DNA of 64,000 bases from Pseudomonas sp. Irchel s3b2 (GCF_900187445.1 NZ_FYEB01000003.1:310001-374000); one strand, 5' to 3'. Numbered from the stretch's first letter, positions 17,408 through 28,963 are shown. Translations and numbers: made by a program. Notes: generated from the letters alone by a model not told the origin.

Positions 17408-17655
17408 TACCCGTTTTTCCTGCGCGATAAATGCAAAACAGCGTTAGGCATAGTAGCTCCTTTGGGATGGAACACCACTTCATGACGCACGCAGATTCTG
17501 GATTGTGTGGTGCGGTAGATAGTTACTTTCAGCTTCTGGATTTTCACTGCGTGGAGTCTTTTTTGCGTCGCAAATCAACAACTTTTTGCGCTTTTGTTCA
17601 CCGGGCCAGCGCATGACCATAGGGCTCCAATCATTGGTTTGAAGGTGTTCAAGAC

Positions 17656-20600
17656 ATGCCTGAATTGCAAGGAAGCAATCCAAACGCATCAAGTCCGGCA
17701 AAAAGGGACGACAAAGGGGTCCACTACCCGCGAATAAAGCCGTTGATCCCCAAGGCGATCACCGAGGCACCACGGGCCAGGCTCCTGTCTGCGCTGGAGG
17801 TGCAGCCGGCGTTCCCTGAGTGGTATCTCAAGGCCCGGCCGCAGGATCGTGACTATCTAAAAGAGCTCAGCGACGAGCGTTGGCGCCTGCAAGGGCAACT
17901 GGATGAACTGCTCAGCGATTTGCAGCACGACATCAAGGCCTTTGCCGAACCGTTGCTCAAAACCCTCCTGTACTCCAATTTCAATGAACATGGCGATCCG
18001 AACGAATTACAACTGCGCCTGTATGTACCGAGCAATATCCTGGGTGTGATCGATACCCAGGCCAGTACCATCCGTCATTCCACACTGCTCGAAGCGGCCC
18101 TGCATAACTTCGAGGAGGATGAAACCCGCGATAACGCGTTTCGCAGCGGATCCGCCATCTTGCGCAAGGACGTTCGTGGCACCCTGCACGAGATCAAAGT
18201 CATCACCCCGCAAAAAATTGCTGCGCTGTGCCGTCGGCTCGACATCGGCAAGCAATATCAGACCCACATCAAGTCAGTGCTCGCCCCCGTAGACGCCAAT
18301 GCCCGCCGCTTGCTCAAGGAACGCTCGATCGCCAGTGACAAGGCGGCGCTCAAACTGGCATCGATGACGGCGTACCTCAAGGGCGATATCGGTGTGTACG
18401 GTTTTGAAAAGCTCGGCGAGGTGATCGACGGCAAGACCGATATCCAATGGTACGACCGCCCGTTGCAAAGTCATCACTTGTCGCTGATGGGCTGTCGGAT
18501 GACTGGCATTGTGTTGTTCAGCGCCGTGGCCGAACCAACAGCAATAAAGAACTCCATCGATGGCCTGACCCCCGATGCGCTCAAGCAATGGCTTGATTTC
18601 TCCGCACGGGTAACGTCCTCGGTCCCTCGCGGCTTTGAGACCTTTCGCTTGCTCAAGGCCTTTTTCGCCAACGGCCCGAAGGGTGTGGCCGAAGAGATGC
18701 TGCGCAAGGACGAAATCTACACCCAGAATCGACTGGTCGGAAACTTGATCGCCTATGTGCCGGATGACCCGGATCATCCGCTCAAGGAGTACGACTCGTT
18801 CACCGATTTCATGAAGGCGCTCATCGGTCAGTTGCGCGATAACGACTATCAGGCGTTTTTCAGCCATTTTGTCGCACAAAAAGATAAGGCGATTTTTTTC
18901 AATCGGGTCAACGAACGACTCAAGACCATCACCTGGCAGCAGCGCGAACCGCTCGACATGGGCCCTTGGTGGCGTGAAACGCCGGTCGAGAATCCGGATG
19001 CGGAGCCCATCACTCACCTGATCAGTGACAATCTGTGGGATCGCCTGTTTCTTGAGCGACGCGACAAAGCCATTGCCGATGCCCGATTGATCGCGGTGCC
19101 GACCGATGATGAAGACGCCAGCGCACGCTGGAGGCGACTGAGCGGCTATCTGAACATTGCCTGGAATGTGTTTATTTTTGGCGCGATGCTGGTGCCGGGG
19201 TTGAATTCGGCCATGTTGGGCCTGATGGCCGCACAATTACTGTCGGAGTTGGTCGAGGGCATTGAGGATTGGGGCAAGGGTGACGTCGAAGAGGGCGCGG
19301 CGCACATCAACAGTGTGCTGATCAACGGTGCGCAACTGGCCCTGATGTCCATTGGCGGCGTGTTGCCAAAAGGCCCAGCACCGGTCAAACCGTCAGCGCT
19401 TATCGACAGCCTTGAACCGGTCGAACTGTCCAGCGGGAAAACACGCTTGATCAAGCCCGATCCTGCGCCTTACGCGCACCGCCTGACGTTACCTGAAACC
19501 GCAGCGCCCGATCACTTCGGCGTGATCGAACACGCGGGGCGCAAGGTGCTGCCGCTCGAGGGCAAACATTATGTGCTTGGGGAGGATCCACTCACCGGAC
19601 AGTCTCACCTGCAACATCCCCAGCGCCCGGACGCCTATCAGTTGCGCATCGAACACAACGGTGCCGGCGCCTGGCACACCGAGTTCGAAGCACCCATGGA
19701 ATGGGACACTGGCAAGCTATTGCGGCGCCTCGGCCCGACAGTGGACGGGCTCAGCGACGAGGTGCTGGAGCAAGCCCGCCTTGTCAGCGGTGTCGAAGAA
19801 GGCGTGCTGCGCCGCATGCATGTGGAAAATGAAGCGCCGGCGCCCTTGCTCATGGATACCCTGAAGCGCTTCAAGGCCTATGCTGACGCCGACAAGCTGA
19901 GCGCGCAAATCCTCGCCGGACGGGTTCCTGGGGAGCTGGCGGAGGACGTGACGGGGTTCGTGACCGGGTTGCGCGGCTGGCCGGATTCCAAAGCCCTGGT
20001 GCTGGAAGCTGATGTAGCCGTAGGCCGCCCGACCATCAGTTTCGGCAATGCAGAGACCACGGCTGACGAAACCCTTCATCTGACACGGGCAGACATCCGC
20101 GGGGGCAGGCTGCCGACACGGATAGTCGAAGCCCTCAGCGAATCGCAGCTGCAGGATTTCCTTGGGAGTGAAACGCCCAGAGACAGGCCGGCGCGTGTTG
20201 CAGAACTGCAAAGACGTATCGCCAGTCAGGCACAGGACAGGAAAAAGTCCGTGTTCGATTCGTTGTACACGTCACGGGAAGCTTCCAGTGATTCGCGCAT
20301 CAACCTGCTTCAGCGCGACCTCCCGGCTCTGTCGACCAGTGTCGCACGCGCATTGCTGGACGATGCCAGTGCCGCAGAGTTGGCGAAGCTGTCCGAGGGT
20401 AGACTCCCATTGCGTCTGCGTGAGCTGGCGACTCAGTCGGCGCATGGCATCCGGCTGAGTCGCGCTTACGAGGGGCTTTATCTCGACGAACTGAACAGTC
20501 TCGACAGCGACCGACTGGTGCTGCACACCCTGGAAAGCTGGCCGCAATGGCCAAAGGATATGCGCATCGAGATGCGTCAGTTTTCGTCTTCCGGCTCCTT

Positions 20601-22725
20601 GCTGGACAGCGTGGGGCCAGAAGACGCCTCAATCCGCAAAGTGGTGGTGCTGCGCGAGGATGGACGCTACGAAACCTATGACGCCGAGGGCCTGCACCTG
20701 CATGGCGCGGACGATCTGTACTCGGCGCTATTGCATGCCTTGCCGGATGCCGAGCGAAAAGCGCTGGGCTACGAAACCCATCAGGGCGCACAACTTCGAC
20801 AAGCGATCCAGAAGGTGCCGTTGTCGCACGACCAACTGTCCCCGATCTTGCTGGAAAACCCCGTGCGCAAGCCTGCCTACGATCCGCAGATGATGAAGCT
20901 GCGCGGAGGGATGCATGGCTATCGTCAGCGCCTGACGGACGAGGATTTGCTGCGGGTTCGCCTCCAGTCGCTGTATCCCGCATTCGGTGATGTCGAGGTC
21001 CAGGCGATGCTGGATGGGTTTGGTGACGCCGCCGGGCAACGATTGCTTGGACTGGAAGCCGAATTCGACCAGCTCAACGATGCCTTGCGCCGCTGGGTCA
21101 ACGAACCCACTCATGCTTGGCGTTTGACCCCGGAAGGTGTGACGGAGTGGAACGTCAGAAACGCCATCTATAAAAAAATCCGCCACTGCTGGCAGCGCAC
21201 CGGCCCCAAGGGGGTCGACGCTCCCGGGATTGTGCGACCGCAGGCTCTGAATTTTGACGGGCTTGCCATGGACGGGTTCTTACAGACAATGCCTGAACTA
21301 ACGGCCAATTTTGATCACGTTACCGAACTCAGTCTGGCCGATGTCCGAATGCGCAGTGAACATCTGGGTTTCCTGCGGCCCTTCCGGCAACTGCGCCAGT
21401 TGAACATGGCCGGAAATTACCTGACCGAGTTTCCAGCAGAGATTGGCAACCTGCGGATGCTCACCACTCTGATGCTCAACGACAATCACATCCGTTTGAC
21501 TGAGACGGGCGTGGCACGCCTCAGGGATTTGACGCGCTTGCACCTGCTGCGCTTGAGCAACAACCCTTTGCGGCTGCCGCCAGATATCAGTCGCATGCCC
21601 AGGTTGCAGGCATTGACCCTTGACCGTACCCACCTGAATACCTGGCCGACCGGTTTTTTTGGTCAGCCGCGTCCGCGCAGTATTTACCTGAACCTTGAAT
21701 TCAATGTGCTCACCGAAATACCGCAAGTGGCGCCGGGCTCCTTTCGAGCGGAATTGCTGGCGCGAACCTTTTTCACTCAGTCACCGGAGTGGATCTCGCC
21801 GCAGAATCTTGAACGCATGAAGAGGTACATCGAATCCCTCGGGCTTGATCCCGACCGACCCTATCCGGCGCGTGGTGTGCTCGACAGTTCCGAATGGGGC
21901 GAAGGGCTGACCGACGAAGCCTGGTATGAAAAAACGCAGGCCTGGGATTGTGTCGAGGACGAACACGGTTCCGTGCCCTTTTTCAATGAGATCAGGCGAC
22001 TGACCGAATCCTTCGACTTCAAGGCTGAGGACCGGAGTTATCGCGCTGCGCTCACCGCCAAGGTCTGGCGGATGATGGAAGCCATGGCCGAGAACACCGA
22101 ATTGCGCGAGAAGATATTTGCCGAGGCGACCAGCACGACCAACTGTGTCGATGGCGGCACTCAACTGTTCAATGCCATGGGCATCGAGGTGTTGGTGCAT
22201 GAGGCCTATGCCCTGGCGAATCCGGGGTTGGTGGAAGCCGAGCTGCTGGAGCTGGCCAGGGGCAAGTCGCGTCTGGATGAGCTGGGGCGGATCGCCCGGG
22301 AGCGAGTCGCCGAGCGGCTGCGCGCCGGGGAGCAGTTCTATCGCCCGGACACACCGGCTGGAACGATCGACGAAGTCGAAGTCCACCTCGCCTACATGAC
22401 CGATCTCGCCGAACGCCTGGACTTGCCATGGCAAGCCCGGGGCATGCAGTTCCGTGCCCTTTCAGGCGTGAGCAAGGACATGATCGAAGCAGCCAGGCAG
22501 CGTGTACTGGCGTTGGAAGAAGGCGAGTTGCTCACCGAGCGGATCCTTGAGCAACCGATCTGGATGACCTATCTGGAAAATACCCATCGTCAGGAATTCG
22601 ATGCCCTCAAGCTACGATTTCAGGACGCCGATGACGAAGCGGTGTTCACGGCCATCAAAGACCTCGAAAAAACCCTGACTCACCAGGCGCTGGACCGGGT
22701 AAAACTGGACAAGGTGAATACCTGA
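17656..22725 (+). CDS. NEL-type E3 ubiquitin ligase-like toxin/effector with LRRs
   Basis: The 1689-residue protein has several regions. Residues 1 to about 480 resemble the N-terminal DUF6543/dermonecrotic-toxin-like region of large Pseudomonas proteins. A hydrophobic hairpin at about 495-535 (VFIFGAMLVPGLNSAMLGL) could insert into a membrane. Leucine-rich repeats span about 1215-1365 (LRQLNMAGNYLTEFPAEIGN is one). The C-terminal domain, from about 1390, has the NEL hallmark C-x-D: Cys1497-Val-Asp1499 in TTNCVDGGTQLFNAMG. In IpaH/SspH/SlrP effectors this cysteine carries ubiquitin. No signal peptide, secretion apparatus or chaperone gene is nearby. A strong terminator follows, and base composition is close to that of the genome. 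Confidence 0.88.
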   Translation: MPELQGSNPNASSPAKRDDKGVHYPRIKPLIPKAITEAPRARLLSALEVQPAFPEWYLKARPQDRDYLKELSDERWRLQGQLDELLSDLQHDIKAFAEPLLKTLLYSNFNEHGDPNELQLRLYVPSNILGVIDTQASTIRHSTLLEAALHNFEEDETRDNAFRSGSAILRKDVRGTLHEIKVITPQKIAALCRRLDIGKQYQTHIKSVLAPVDANARRLLKERSIASDKAALKLASMTAYLKGDIGVYGFEKLGEVIDGKTDIQWYDRPLQSHHLSLMGCRMTGIVLFSAVAEPTAIKNSIDGLTPDALKQWLDFSARVTSSVPRGFETFRLLKAFFANGPKGVAEEMLRKDEIYTQNRLVGNLIAYVPDDPDHPLKEYDSFTDFMKALIGQLRDNDYQAFFSHFVAQKDKAIFFNRVNERLKTITWQQREPLDMGPWWRETPVENPDAEPITHLISDNLWDRLFLERRDKAIADARLIAVPTDDEDASARWRRLSGYLNIAWNVFIFGAMLVPGLNSAMLGLMAAQLLSELVEGIEDWGKGDVEEGAAHINSVLINGAQLALMSIGGVLPKGPAPVKPSALIDSLEPVELSSGKTRLIKPDPAPYAHRLTLPETAAPDHFGVIEHAGRKVLPLEGKHYVLGEDPLTGQSHLQHPQRPDAYQLRIEHNGAGAWHTEFEAPMEWDTGKLLRRLGPTVDGLSDEVLEQARLVSGVEEGVLRRMHVENEAPAPLLMDTLKRFKAYADADKLSAQILAGRVPGELAEDVTGFVTGLRGWPDSKALVLEADVAVGRPTISFGNAETTADETLHLTRADIRGGRLPTRIVEALSESQLQDFLGSETPRDRPARVAELQRRIASQAQDRKKSVFDSLYTSREASSDSRINLLQRDLPALSTSVARALLDDASAAELAKLSEGRLPLRLRELATQSAHGIRLSRAYEGLYLDELNSLDSDRLVLHTLESWPQWPKDMRIEMRQFSSSGSLLDSVGPEDASIRKVVVLREDGRYETYDAEGLHLHGADDLYSALLHALPDAERKALGYETHQGAQLRQAIQKVPLSHDQLSPILLENPVRKPAYDPQMMKLRGGMHGYRQRLTDEDLLRVRLQSLYPAFGDVEVQAMLDGFGDAAGQRLLGLEAEFDQLNDALRRWVNEPTHAWRLTPEGVTEWNVRNAIYKKIRHCWQRTGPKGVDAPGIVRPQALNFDGLAMDGFLQTMPELTANFDHVTELSLADVRMRSEHLGFLRPFRQLRQLNMAGNYLTEFPAEIGNLRMLTTLMLNDNHIRLTETGVARLRDLTRLHLLRLSNNPLRLPPDISRMPRLQALTLDRTHLNTWPTGFFGQPRPRSIYLNLEFNVLTEIPQVAPGSFRAELLARTFFTQSPEWISPQNLERMKRYIESLGLDPDRPYPARGVLDSSEWGEGLTDEAWYEKTQAWDCVEDEHGSVPFFNEIRRLTESFDFKAEDRSYRAALTAKVWRMMEAMAENTELREKIFAEATSTTNCVDGGTQLFNAMGIEVLVHEAYALANPGLVEAELLELARGKSRLDELGRIARERVAERLRAGEQFYRPDTPAGTIDEVEVHLAYMTDLAERLDLPWQARGMQFRALSGVSKDMIEAARQRVLALEEGELLTERILEQPIWMTYLENTHRQEFDALKLRFQDADDEAVFTAIKDLEKTLTHQALDRVKLDKVNT

Positions 22726-22755
22726 GTCCGAAACGGGACGGCTGATGTTGATCGA

Positions 22756-22786
22756 GCCCCGGACGTTTGACGTTCGGGGCTTTTTT
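22756..22786 (+). terminator. Rho-independent terminator of the NEL-type gene
   Basis: An 11-bp stem GCCCCGGACGT/ACGTTCGGGGC with a 3-base loop is followed by six T. It lies between the convergent ends of the NEL-type gene and ureC. Confidence 0.9.
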
Positions 22787-22789
22787 CGT

Positions 22790-24490
22790 TCAGAACAGAA
22801 AGTAGCGCTGGGCCATCGGCAACACGTCCGCCGGCTCGCACCACAGCAACACGCCGTCGGCCTTGACCTGATAAGTCTGCGGATCGACGTCGATGTTCGG
22901 CAGGTAATCGTTGTGGATCAGGTCGGTTTTCTGCACCTCGCGACAGCCTTTGACGACGGCGATTTTTTTCTTCAGGCCCAACGCTTCGGGAAGTCCCTCC
23001 TCCTGCGCCGCCTGGCTGATAAACGTCAGACTGGTGGCGTGCAGCGAGCCGCCGTAACTGGCGAACATCGGGCGGTAGTGCACCGGTTGCGGCGTCGGGA
23101 TCGAAGCATTGGCGTCGCCCATCAGGCTGGCCGCAATGGCGCCGCCCTTGAGAATCAACGTCGGTTTGACACCGAAAAACGCCGGGCGCCAGAGCACCAG
23201 ATCGGCCCATTTACCCACTTCGACCGAGCCCACTTCATGGCTGATGCCGTGGGTGATCGCCGGATTGATGGTGTATTTGGCAATGTAGCGTTTGGCGCGG
23301 AAGTTGTCGTTGCCTTCGCCGTCAGCGGGCAGCGGGCCACGCTGCTTTTTCATTTTGTCGGCGGTCTGCCAGGTGCGCGTGATGACTTCGCCGACGCGGC
23401 CCATGGCCTGACTGTCGGAGCTGATCATCGAGAACGCGCCGAGGTCGTGGAGGATGTCTTCGGCGGCAATCGTCTCGCGGCGGATACGGCTTTCAGCGAA
23501 GGCCACGTCTTCGGCAATGCTCGGGTCCAGGTGGTGGCAGACCATCAGCATGTCGAGGTGTTCGTCGATGGTGTTGCGGGTGAACGGCCGGGTCGGATTG
23601 GTGGAACTCGGCAGCACGTTGGCAAAACCACAGGCCTTGATGATGTCCGGGGCGTGGCCGCCACCGGCACCTTCGGTGTGGTAGGTGTGGATGGTGCGGC
23701 CCTTGAAGGCGGCGAGGGTGGTTTCGACGAAGCCCGACTCGTTGAGGGTGTCGGTATGGATCGCCACCTGCACGTCGTACTGGTCGGCGACGTTCAGGCA
23801 GTTGTCGATGCTCGCTGGCGTGGTGCCCCAGTCCTCATGCAACTTGAGGCCGATGGCGCCGGCCTTGACCTGTTCGATCAACGGCTCCGGCAGGCTGGCG
23901 TTGCCCTTGCCGGTGAAGCCGATGTTCATCGGGAAGGCATCGGCGGCCTGGAGCATGCGCGCCAGATGCCATGGCCCGGAGGTGCAGGTGGTGGCATTGG
24001 TGCCGGTAGCCGGCCCGGTGCCGCCGCCGATCATGGTGGTGACGCCGCTCATCAGCGCTTCTTCGATCTGTTGCGGGCAGATGAAGTGGATATGGGTGTC
24101 GATGCCGCCGGCGGTGAGGATCATGCCCTCACCGGCGATCACTTCAGTGCTGGCGCCGACGGCGATGGTCACGTTGGGCTGGATGTCCGGGTTGCCGGCC
24201 TTGCCGATCGCGGCGATGCGCCCGTCCTTGAGGCCGACGTCCGCCTTGACGATGCCCCAGTGGTCGATGATCAGCGCGTTGGTGATCAGCGTGTCGACCA
24301 CTTCCGCGGCCAGTAACTGGCTCTGGCCCTGGCCATCGCGGATGACTTTGCCGCCGCCGAATTTCACTTCTTCGCCGTAGGTGGTGAAGTCCTGTTCCAC
24401 TTCGATCCACAGCTCGGTGTCGGCCAGGCGGACCTTGTCACCGACGGTGGGGCCGAACATGTCGGCGTAGGCTTGACGGGAAATCTTCAT
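22790..24490 (-). CDS. ureC: Urease alpha (catalytic) subunit UreC
   Basis: UreC hydrolyses urea to ammonia and carbamate at a dinuclear nickel centre. The 566-residue protein keeps every catalytic residue: H133 and H135 (DTHIHF), carbamylated K216 (GLKLHEDWG), H245 ([11 protein letters not shown]), H271 ([12 protein letters not shown]), flap C318-H319, and D359 ([13 protein letters not shown]). The ATG is preceded by AAGGAA. A long repeat separates it from ureB upstream. It ends the urt-ure gene run. Confidence 0.98.
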   Translation of the reverse strand: MKISRQAYADMFGPTVGDKVRLADTELWIEVEQDFTTYGEEVKFGGGKVIRDGQGQSQLLAAEVVDTLITNALIIDHWGIVKADVGLKDGRIAAIGKAGNPDIQPNVTIAVGASTEVIAGEGMILTAGGIDTHIHFICPQQIEEALMSGVTTMIGGGTGPATGTNATTCTSGPWHLARMLQAADAFPMNIGFTGKGNASLPEPLIEQVKAGAIGLKLHEDWGTTPASIDNCLNVADQYDVQVAIHTDTLNESGFVETTLAAFKGRTIHTYHTEGAGGGHAPDIIKACGFANVLPSSTNPTRPFTRNTIDEHLDMLMVCHHLDPSIAEDVAFAESRIRRETIAAEDILHDLGAFSMISSDSQAMGRVGEVITRTWQTADKMKKQRGPLPADGEGNDNFRAKRYIAKYTINPAITHGISHEVGSVEVGKWADLVLWRPAFFGVKPTLILKGGAIAASLMGDANASIPTPQPVHYRPMFASYGGSLHATSLTFISQAAQEEGLPEALGLKKKIAVVKGCREVQKTDLIHNDYLPNIDVDPQTYQVKADGVLLWCEPADVLPMAQRYFLF

Positions 24491-24505
24491 TGCAGTTCCT
24501 TCATT

Positions 24506-24614
24506 GATCGTTCCCACGCTCTGCGTGGGAATGCCGCCATGGACGCTCTGCGTCCGCCGTTATGTGACGCGGAGCGTCACGGGATGCATTCCCACGCAGA
24601 GCGTGGGAACGATC
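24506..24614. repeat. GTTCCCACGC palindromic repeat, copy B, between ureB and ureC
   Basis: A full 109-base copy, starting 15 bases upstream of the ureC ATG and reaching to within two bases of the ureB stop. It must be transcribed if ureBC is one operon, and could form a large RNA structure next to the ureC ribosome binding site. Confidence 0.9.
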
Positions 24615-24616
24615 AG

Positions 24617-24924
24617 TCAGTCGAGGTCGCCCATGATCCGTCCGGCAAAGCCGAACACCCGGCGATGCCCGGCCAGGTCCACCAGCTCAACCTCGCGGCT
24701 CTGCCCCGGTTCGAAGCGCACGGCGGTGCCGGCGGGGATGTTCAGGCGCATGCCGCGGCTGGCGGCGCGGTCGAAGGTCAGGGCGTCGTTGGTTTCGAAG
24801 AAGTGATAATGCGAGCCGACCTGGATCGGCCGGTCGCCGCTGTTGGCCACCTTCAGGCTGAGGGTGCGGCGGCCGACGTTGAGTTCGATGTCGCCGGGCT
24901 GGATCTGGTATTCACCGGGAATCA

Positions 24925-24925
<1 letters not shown>
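24617..24925 (-). CDS. ureB: Urease beta subunit UreB
   Basis: The 102-residue protein has the UreB start [19 protein letters not shown] and the block [20 protein letters not shown], and is of typical length. It is a structural subunit of the UreABC core. AAGGAG precedes the ATG, which overlaps the upstream acetyltransferase stop by one base (TGATG). Confidence 0.97.
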
Positions 24926-25464
<539 letters not shown>

Positions 25465-26010
25465 TCACTCCTTGTGGGAACCGGGCGGCATGACGCCGGG
25501 GTCAAGAATCAGTTGCATGAAGGTCAGGTCCAGCCAGCGGCCGAACTTGGTACCCACCTGCGGCATTTGGCCGGTGACGACGAAACCGGCCCGGTCGTGC
25601 AGCCGGATCGAGGCGCCGTTACCGCTTTCGATGGCGGCGACCATCACGTGTTTGTTACAGCCTTTGGCGCGTTCGATCAGCGCTTCCATCAGTTGCGGCC
25701 CGAGGCCATTGCCGCGTTGGTCGTTGCGCACGTACACCGAGTGCTCGACCGTGTGGCGGTACCCGTCGAACGGGCGCCAGTCACCGAATGAAGCGTAGCC
25801 GAGTACGCTGTTGTCGCCGTCGCCGTCGCCGTCGCCGATCACCAGCACCGGATAACCCTGGGCCTGCCGGGCGCTGAACCAGGCCTGGCGGTTGTCCAGG
25901 TCCACGGTCTGTTCGTTCCAGATTGCCGTGGTATTGAGCACCGCGTCGTTGTAGATATCGCGGATCGCCGGCAGATCGGCGAGCAGTGCATCGCGGATGT
26001 GGTAAGTCAT
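25465..26010 (-). CDS. GNAT acetyltransferase, phosphinothricin/methionine-sulfoximine type
   Basis: The 181-residue protein follows the Pat/MddA pattern: IRDIYNDAVLNTTAIWNEQ near the start, YASFGDWRPFDGYRHTVEHS at about 73-92, the acetyl-CoA loop DQRGNGLGPQLM, and VGTKFGRWLDLTFMQL at the end. Homologues acetylate glutamine-synthetase inhibitors such as phosphinothricin and methionine sulfoximine. A GNAT of this type lies between ureA and ureB in PAO1 (PA4866). It carries four GD dipeptides from a hexanucleotide repeat in a surface-loop position. Confidence 0.9.
   Translation of the reverse strand: MTYHIRDALLADLPAIRDIYNDAVLNTTAIWNEQTVDLDNRQAWFSARQAQGYPVLVIGDGDGDGDNSVLGYASFGDWRPFDGYRHTVEHSVYVRNDQRGNGLGPQLMEALIERAKGCNKHVMVAAIESGNGASIRLHDRAGFVVTGQMPQVGTKFGRWLDLTFMQLILDPGVMPPGSHKE
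25813..25836. repeat. Hexanucleotide microsatellite, four GTCGCC units
   Basis: Four perfect tandem GTCGCC units inside the Pat-like gene encode Gly-Asp repeats on the minus strand. Changes in unit number would keep the reading frame. Confidence 0.9.
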
Positions 26011-26019
26011 GGCGCGGCC

Positions 26020-26322
26020 TCAGGCGATCGGTTGGTGAACGGTGACCAGTTTTGTGCCGTCGGGAAACGTCGCCTCGACCTGGATCTCCGGGATCATTTC
26101 CGGGATGCCTTCCATCACTTGTTCGCGGCTGAGCAGGGTGGTGCCGTAATGCATCAGCTCGGCCACGGTCTGGCCGTCACGCGCGCCTTCGAGCAGCGCC
26201 GCGGAAATATAGGCCATGGCCTCCGGGTAATTGAGCTTCACGCCGCGAGCCAAACGCCGCTCGGCCACGAGGCCGGCGGTGAAGATCAGCAGCTTGTCTT
26301 TTTCGCGTGGGGTCAGGTCCAT
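26020..26322 (-). CDS. ureA: Urease gamma subunit UreA
   Basis: The 100-residue protein shows the full UreA pattern, from [20 protein letters not shown] to [20 protein letters not shown]. It is the small structural subunit of UreABC. The ATG at 26322 gives the standard N-terminus; an upstream in-frame extension of 12 residues is not conserved. A REP pair lies between it and ureD. Confidence 0.97.
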   Translation of the reverse strand: MDLTPREKDKLLIFTAGLVAERRLARGVKLNYPEAMAYISAALLEGARDGQTVAELMHYGTTLLSREQVMEGIPEMIPEIQVEATFPDGTKLVTVHQPIA

Positions 26323-26364
26323 CGTTTGGAATCCATAGTCGGCAGTTAAAAAGTTCACTCAACT

Positions 26365-26454
26365 TGTAGGAGCGAGGCTTGCCCGCGAAGGGAGCGCCTC
26401 GGTTCAACGGGAAGGCCGCGTTATCGTTCTTCGCGGGCAAGCCTCGCTCCTACA
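26365..26454. repeat. REP-type inverted repeat pair between ureD and ureA
   Basis: TGTAGGAGCGAGGCTTGCCC and its inverted copy flank a spacer of about 30 bases. The pair fills most of the 145-base gap inside the urease operon. Confidence 0.85.
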
Positions 26455-26467
26455 GGGTGGATTGTGT

Positions 26468-27307
26468 TCAGGTGCTCCATATTCGTGGCGGGGTGGCTTC
26501 TCGGCCAAGTAATGCCGGCCTGAGCAATCGCCACAAATCGATCAGCCAACCACGTGCCAACAGCGCTTCACTGGCCAGGCATCGGGCGACTAAAAGCCCC
26601 GGCAATTGCGTCAGATCTCCGCGCACGTCATTGGGCAGCGAGCGGCATTTCTCCAGCAATTCGCTATCAATTTCACCCGTCACCAGCAACGTCGCAAACA
26701 CCGGTTGGCCATCCAGCCCTATCGGCGAATCCAGCAAACCATCATCCCCGACAATGCGCTGGCGCTCGTGCCAGAGCAACTGGCCGTCGCGGCGGATATC
26801 CAGGTGCGCCTGAAAATGCCCGAGATCGAAGCGCTCGCCGCTGGCCGGGCGACCCAGCGCCACCACGTCCCAGTAGAACAGCCGCGCACCGCCCTCAAGG
26901 TCGATGCTGGTGCTGAGTTCCGCCTGAGCGTCGCTGAAGATAATCGTCTCTTGCGGCAACCACTCCAACGTAGCACCGGCGGCCACGCGCAGGTCGAGTT
27001 TCTGATAAGCCGGCCCGGCCGCGCGATACCACTTGGCGGCGCCGGGGCTGGTGATTTGCGCCCAGGCATCCGTGCCGACGCTGGCCGAGATGTCCAGCCG
27101 ATCACCCCCGGCAATCCCGCCCGGCGGGTGGACGATGATGTGCTGACACACCTCGGGGCCTTCGGCATACAAATGCTTCTGCACTCGCAGCGGGCCTTTG
27201 TGGCGGCGCTGCACCGGGCGTGTGCTGTCGCCGAAGCGGGCGTAGCCCAGTTCCAGTTCGGCATGCCAGCTGGGGGTGAACAGCGTGATGGGGGCAGGTA
27301 AATTCAT
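26468..27307 (-). CDS. ureD: Urease accessory protein UreD
   Basis: The 279-residue protein has UreD signatures: [20 protein letters not shown] near residue 34, [19 protein letters not shown] near 59 and the [10 protein letters not shown] block near 86. UreD is the scaffold that binds apo-urease and, with UreF and UreG, activates it. It begins 30 bases after urtE on the same strand, which joins urea uptake to urease synthesis. Confidence 0.97.
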   Translation of the reverse strand: MNLPAPITLFTPSWHAELELGYARFGDSTRPVQRRHKGPLRVQKHLYAEGPEVCQHIIVHPPGGIAGGDRLDISASVGTDAWAQITSPGAAKWYRAAGPAYQKLDLRVAAGATLEWLPQETIIFSDAQAELSTSIDLEGGARLFYWDVVALGRPASGERFDLGHFQAHLDIRRDGQLLWHERQRIVGDDGLLDSPIGLDGQPVFATLLVTGEIDSELLEKCRSLPNDVRGDLTQLPGLLVARCLASEALLARGWLIDLWRLLRPALLGREATPPRIWST

Positions 27308-27337
27308 AATCTCTAATTATCGTCAGGAGGCTGCAGG

Positions 27338-28036
27338 TTAGATCGTAACCAGTCCACGGACACCTTCGGCTTCCATATTTTCGCCGCGACCCTGCTGCAC
27401 GATCTCGCCCCGGGACATCACCAGGTACTGATCGGCCAGTTCGGCGGCGAAATCGTAGAACTGCTCCACCAGCAAAATCGCCATGTCGCCACGCGCCGCA
27501 AGCTGCTTGATCACCGCGCCGATTTCCTTGATCACCGACGGCTGAATGCCTTCGGTGGGTTCGTCGAGAATCAGCAACCGTGGACGGCTGGCCAGTGCTC
27601 TGCCAATCGCCAACTGCTGTTGCTGACCCCCGGACAAGTCACCGCCACGCCGTTGCTTCATTTGCAGCAGCACCGGGAACAGCTCGTAGATGAACGCCGG
27701 GACTTCCTTCGCTTCAGAACCGGGAAACCGCGACAGGCCCATCAGCAGATTTTCTTCCACGGTCAGGCGGCCGAAGATTTCCCGGCCCTGAGGCACGTAA
27801 GCGATGCCGGCATGCACCCGTTGGTGCGGCTTGAACGTGGTGATCGGTTTGCCCTCCCAGTTCACCGCGCCTTCCTTGGCCGGCAGCAGCCCCATCAGGC
27901 ATTTGAGCAGGGTGGTCTTGCCCACGCCATTGCGCCCGAGAAGGCAGGTGACTTCGCCGACCTTCACCTCAAACGTCAGGCCTCGCAGGATGTGGCTACC
28001 GCCGTAGTACTGGTGCAGCTTGTCGACTTGCAGCAT
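27338..28036 (-). CDS. urtE: Urea ABC transporter ATP-binding protein UrtE
   Basis: The 232-residue LivF-type ATPase has Walker A GRNGVGKTTLLKCLMG, signature LSGGQQQQLAIGRALASRP and Walker B LLILDEPTEGIQPSV. UrtD and UrtE power the UrtBC permease for high-affinity urea uptake. GGAGA precedes the ATG at 28036. The closing genes ureDABC follow downstream. Confidence 0.95.
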   Translation of the reverse strand: MLQVDKLHQYYGGSHILRGLTFEVKVGEVTCLLGRNGVGKTTLLKCLMGLLPAKEGAVNWEGKPITTFKPHQRVHAGIAYVPQGREIFGRLTVEENLLMGLSRFPGSEAKEVPAFIYELFPVLLQMKQRRGGDLSGGQQQQLAIGRALASRPRLLILDEPTEGIQPSVIKEIGAVIKQLAARGDMAILLVEQFYDFAAELADQYLVMSRGEIVQQGRGENMEAEGVRGLVTI

Positions 28037-28053
28037 CTTAAAATCTCTCCAAT

Positions 28054-28084
28054 GATCGTTCCCACGCAGAGCGTGGGAACGATC
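28054..28084. repeat. GTTCCCACGC palindrome, copy C (core only), between urtD and urtE
   Basis: A 31-base perfect palindrome with 14-base arms, GATCGTTCCCACGC and its inverse, around AGA. It lies 18 bases upstream of the urtE ATG. Confidence 0.9.
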
Positions 28085-28097
28085 ATGCACATAGGAT

Positions 28098-28963
<866 letters not shown>

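Noticed and set aside
17460..17490. Possible hrp box (GGAACACCAC) upstream of the NEL-type gene
   Set aside because: The second half-site CCAC at about 16 bases is missing, so it does not fit an HrpL promoter.
22745..24316. Long open frame on the plus strand opposite ureC (523 codons)
   Set aside because: It is the antisense shadow of ureC, whose protein keeps every catalytic residue. The plus-strand product is low-complexity and matches no family.
704..24490. Split of ureEFG from ureDABC taken as an insertion in this strain
   Set aside because: P. aeruginosa PAO1 has a comparable split (PA4864-4868 and PA4891-4893), so the separation is ancestral in Pseudomonas.
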